In this document: positions 61,696 to 64,000 of the stretch, piece after piece
Layout of the letters: each line of letters begins with the position of its first letter
Numbering within the stretch: the stretch's first letter is position 1
Assembly: GCA_965248255.1 (NCBI GenBank)
Contig: CBDFIW010000003.1
Coordinates: 1,798,001 to 1,862,000, forward strand
Direction: 5' to 3'
Source of the DNA: JAKZVK01 sp965248255
GTDB taxonomy: Bacteria; Acidobacteriota; Terriglobia; Bryobacterales; UBA6623
Length of the DNA: 64,000 nt
Made by a program: the position numbers and the translations under genes
Notes under the pieces: model-generated
What the model was told of the DNA's origin: nothing
Database searches by the model: none
What the model saw: the letters and a program-made list of their open reading frames with translations, nothing else

Positions 61696-62861
61696 GTGTA
61701 GTGCACCATAAATAATGTAACTTATATTGACTTCCCATCGTCTCTATTAACAGGAGGCATGGGATGCGAAGAGCACAACCAGTAACTTTGAACACAGCGC
61801 AATGCAAGCAGTTGGACCGCTACGCGCGCGGCCGCCAAGTCGCCGTTCGTCTCGCCCTGCGAGCCAGGATTGTCCTGCTGGCCGCCGACGGTCTCGAGAA
61901 TAAGCAGATCGCCGCACAGCTCGGTGTCTCGCGGCAGTTGGTGGCCCGCTGGCGCACGCGCTTTCTCGAAAGCAGCATCGCCGGCATTGCAAAAGACGCC
62001 CCACGGCCCGGTCGTAAACCTGCCGTCTCGAAGCAGAAAGTACAGCAGATCATCCACAAGACCACCCGCGAGAAACCGTCCAACGCCACCCACTGGAGCC
62101 GCCGCACCATGGCCGCCGCGGCCGGCGTCAGCGCTTCCACCGTGGGACGGATTTGGCGCGCCCATGGCCTCAAGCCCCACCGCATCAAGACCTTCAAGCT
62201 CAGCAATGACCCGCGTTTCGCCGAGAAACTCGACGACATCGTCGGACTCTATCTCAATCCGCCTGAGCATGCTCTGGTTCTCTCGCTCGATGAGAAGTCC
62301 CAAATCCAAGCCCTCGATCGCACCCAGCCCGGCCTGCCGCTCAAAAAGGGACGCGGCCAAACGATGACCCACGATTACAAGCGCAACGGCACGACCACCC
62401 TGTTTGCGGCGCTCAACAGCCTTGACGGCAGCGTGATCGCCGAGTGCATGCCCCGACACAGCCACCAGGAATGGCTGCGCTTCCTGCGCTTAATTGACCG
62501 CCGCACTCCCAAGGACAAACAGCTTCATCTCATCGTGGACAACTATGCCACCCACAAGCATGCCGCTGTGAAGCGTTGGCTCGATCGTCACCCGCGCTTC
62601 CACATTCATTTCACCCCGACCTCGGCGTCGTGGCTGAACATGGTCGAGCGATTCTTTCGCGATCTCACCGTCAAGCGCCTGCGCCGCGGCGTGTTTCGCA
62701 GCGTGGACGAGCTCGTCGCCGCCATTGACGACTACATCGCCCAGCACAACGGGCATCCCACGCCCTTCATCTGGACCGCGACCGCCTCCGACATCCTCGA
62801 GAAAGTCAAGCGCGGACGTGCCGCCCTGCATAAGGTGCAATCTGCTTGACGCACTACACTA
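61694..62861 (+). mobile_element. IS630-family element, copy 2, inserted in the M36 gene
   Basis: Begins TAGTGTAGTGC (61694) and ends GCACTACACTA (62861); the TA pair at both ends is the duplicated target. Removing it and one TA rejoins QAAQAAGL on the right flank with GGPNACEVW on the left in one frame. It is about 1,168 bp and nearly identical to copy 1 but has an intact transposase, so it is the likely active member. Confidence 0.95.
61764..62849 (+). CDS. IS630-family transposase (intact)
   Basis: A 361-residue single-frame transposase. The N-terminal helix-turn-helix (LAADGLENKQIAAQLGVSRQ) and second HTH (MAAAAGVSASTVGRIWRAHG) precede the DDE catalytic core: D in VLSLDEKSQIQALD, D in LIVDNYATHKHAA and E in SASWLNMVERFFRD. 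Length and order are normal for IS630. The ATG at 61764 starts MRRAQPVTLNTAQCKQLD, 70 bp inside the left end. It cuts at TA. Copy 1 differs by a single-base deletion and a V to I change, so transposition was recent. Confidence 0.95.
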   Translation: MRRAQPVTLNTAQCKQLDRYARGRQVAVRLALRARIVLLAADGLENKQIAAQLGVSRQLVARWRTRFLESSIAGIAKDAPRPGRKPAVSKQKVQQIIHKTTREKPSNATHWSRRTMAAAAGVSASTVGRIWRAHGLKPHRIKTFKLSNDPRFAEKLDDIVGLYLNPPEHALVLSLDEKSQIQALDRTQPGLPLKKGRGQTMTHDYKRNGTTTLFAALNSLDGSVIAECMPRHSHQEWLRFLRLIDRRTPKDKQLHLIVDNYATHKHAAVKRWLDRHPRFHIHFTPTSASWLNMVERFFRDLTVKRLRRGVFRSVDELVAAIDDYIAQHNGHPTPFIWTATASDILEKVKRGRAALHKVQSA

Positions 62862-64000
62862 GACCCGCAGCCTGGGCCGCCTGGACGATCGCGTCACGTC
62901 CATCGAGCATGGACGGACGGGACGGTGTGAGCTTGAGGGCTGTCGTCACAACCTGCTCGAAATCTGCCGCGCCTAGGGCCGAACGCAGGTCCCAAAGCAC
63001 GGTGGCCCAGAGTTCGCCATCGCGGTGGACTTGCGGGATGCGCAGCAGCCTCCCCGTGCCGGGGACGACCTTGAGAAACAGCGTTCCGAAATCGCCGAAG
63101 CGGTACGGGCTGTCGTCGTAGCGGACGGTCCGCATCCCGGTGGCCGGGTTGGCGAACACGTACTCGCCGAAGACCGGATCGTCTGTGAACGACGTCGCAT
63201 AGGCGTCGCTCCAGCCTTCGCTCATCGCGCCGCTGTGCCACAGGAACAAACCTGTCGTGCTGTTGGGGCCACCGACGAGCCGCGTGGTCAACCCATGAAC
63301 ATATTCATGGACGATCACATCGCCATCGAAGGCCGCATCGCGATGATTCCAGGTAAACAAGCCCAGATCCATGCGCGGTGCGATGCCGTCGGGAGGGGTC
63401 TTGAAGAAGGCGCCGTTCGTCACCGCGCCGTCCTGGACGTGGACTCCGACGCGGTCGCCGCCCGATCCCCCTCGACCGAAGTTGTCCGCCTGGAAGTTGC
63501 CGGACGGCTCGTCGAATCCCAGCTCGTAAAGCCAGTCGTGGGCGGCATTGGTCCAGTAGAAGGCATTGGTGAGCGCCGCTTCGCGATCCGGGACCGGGTT
63601 GCCGGTGAGAGAGTAGGCGTCGGTGAAGGCAAAGTCGGAGTTGGCGTCGGCAGCAGCCGCACGCGAATCACACACGTTGTTGGCATCGATGTCGAGACAC
63701 ACGTCGGCGTTGTTGCCGGCCGTCTCGTCGCCATCGACCCAGCAGCGGTTGGCGAGGGGGCCCGTCCAGAACTGAGACGGATAGAGAGGCGCCGGACAGT
63801 CGCCCGCCGCTGGAGGCCATCCGGTGAAGGGCTGCGCTGTTGGCGCGCCGGCGTCCGGGTGCGGGTGATCGGGGGCACGGAATACCAACCCCTGGGGATC
63901 AACCTGGCGGGCGAGGTTCCGGCTGAACAGGATGGAATGGACCCGAAAAGCGAGACCAGTAGAGAAGGGACAATGAACCAGGGAACGGTAAGGAGGTTCG
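62860..64000 (-). pseudogene. 5' part of the M36 (fungalysin) metallopeptidase gene, upstream of the IS630 insertion
   Basis: Runs off the window edge (the frame continues past 64000, including LFSRNLARQVDPQGLVFRAP). It is the catalytic domain of a secreted zinc metallopeptidase of family M36: the zinc site HEYVHGLTTRL (HExxH) with the downstream Glu in MSEGWSDAYATSF, preceded by FYWTNAAHDWLYELGFDEPS and GGDRVGVHVQDGAVTNGAFF. The frame ends in IS630 sequence right after QAAQAAGL. Joined with 58763-61695 it would give a mosaic protease of at least 1,370 residues. M36 proteins are made as preproenzymes; the propeptide lies outside the window. Confidence 0.88.

Noticed and set aside
1..64000. 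CRISPR array or rRNA genes
   Set aside because: No regularly spaced identical repeats and no 16S/23S signature were seen.

Overview
The window is about 62-64% GC and densely coded. Its gene content suggests a free-living or host-associated Acidobacteriota member: two large TonB-dependent/Oar-like outer-membrane proteins, a PQQ dehydrogenase with a cytochrome c, a Tat-exported dipeptidase, an arylsulfatase, a DUF3500 protein, an adenosylcobalamin-dependent ribonucleotide reductase, and dispersed GAGCCGxGACCGxxAGGGAGCGG-type repeats that I associate with Solibacter/Bryobacter-like acidobacteria. The taxonomic call is an inference; there is no rRNA gene in the window.

Layout. 0-12 kb: class III aminotransferase, nrdJ, an Oar-like outer-membrane protein, an amber-interrupted gene, bifunctional nuclease, miaB and a frameshifted beta-propeller. 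12-21 kb: membrane-TPR protein, a sugar-acid oxidation pair (2-oxoglutarate-semialdehyde-type dehydrogenase plus FAH-type dehydratase), sulfatase, TonB receptor with a His-rich segment. 21.3-24 kb: tRNA-Ala(GGC) followed by an island remnant (IS630-type element with a slippery A AAA AAG site, integrase fragment, three tightly coupled small genes). 24-36 kb: DUF3500, dipeptidase, D-2-hydroxyacid dehydrogenase, rhodanese, a large exported protein of unknown function, a TetR regulator and an MDR oxidoreductase sharing an operator, and an alpha/beta hydrolase. 36.8-38 kb: IS630 copy 1. 38-43 kb: membrane protein, metallophosphoesterase and two tandem exported proteins each with three RidA domains. 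43-46.5 kb: a TIR/NB-ARC/TPR STAND protein. 46.5-50 kb: gamma-glutamyltransferase and a cluster of small genes around a 56-bp dyad with a ribbon-helix-helix regulator. 50-58.5 kb: PQQ dehydrogenase/cytochrome c, TPR protein, aldo/keto reductase, YkgJ-type protein and a PDZ/GAF histidine kinase. 58.7-64 kb: a giant M36 metallopeptidase with three LamG-like domains, split by IS630 copy 2.

The most striking general feature is the number of broken reading frames: at least seven genes carry a single-base or dinucleotide indel or an in-frame stop, always with perfectly readable protein on both sides. Either the consensus has residual indel errors or this genome is accumulating young pseudogenes. 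The IS630 insertion in the M36 gene is certainly a real event, because the flanks rejoin in frame across the TA target.

The best candidates for undescribed biology are the TIR-NB-ARC-TPR protein, the exported triple-RidA pair, the small-gene/RHH module with its long dyad operator, and the coupled small-gene operon in the tRNA-Ala island.
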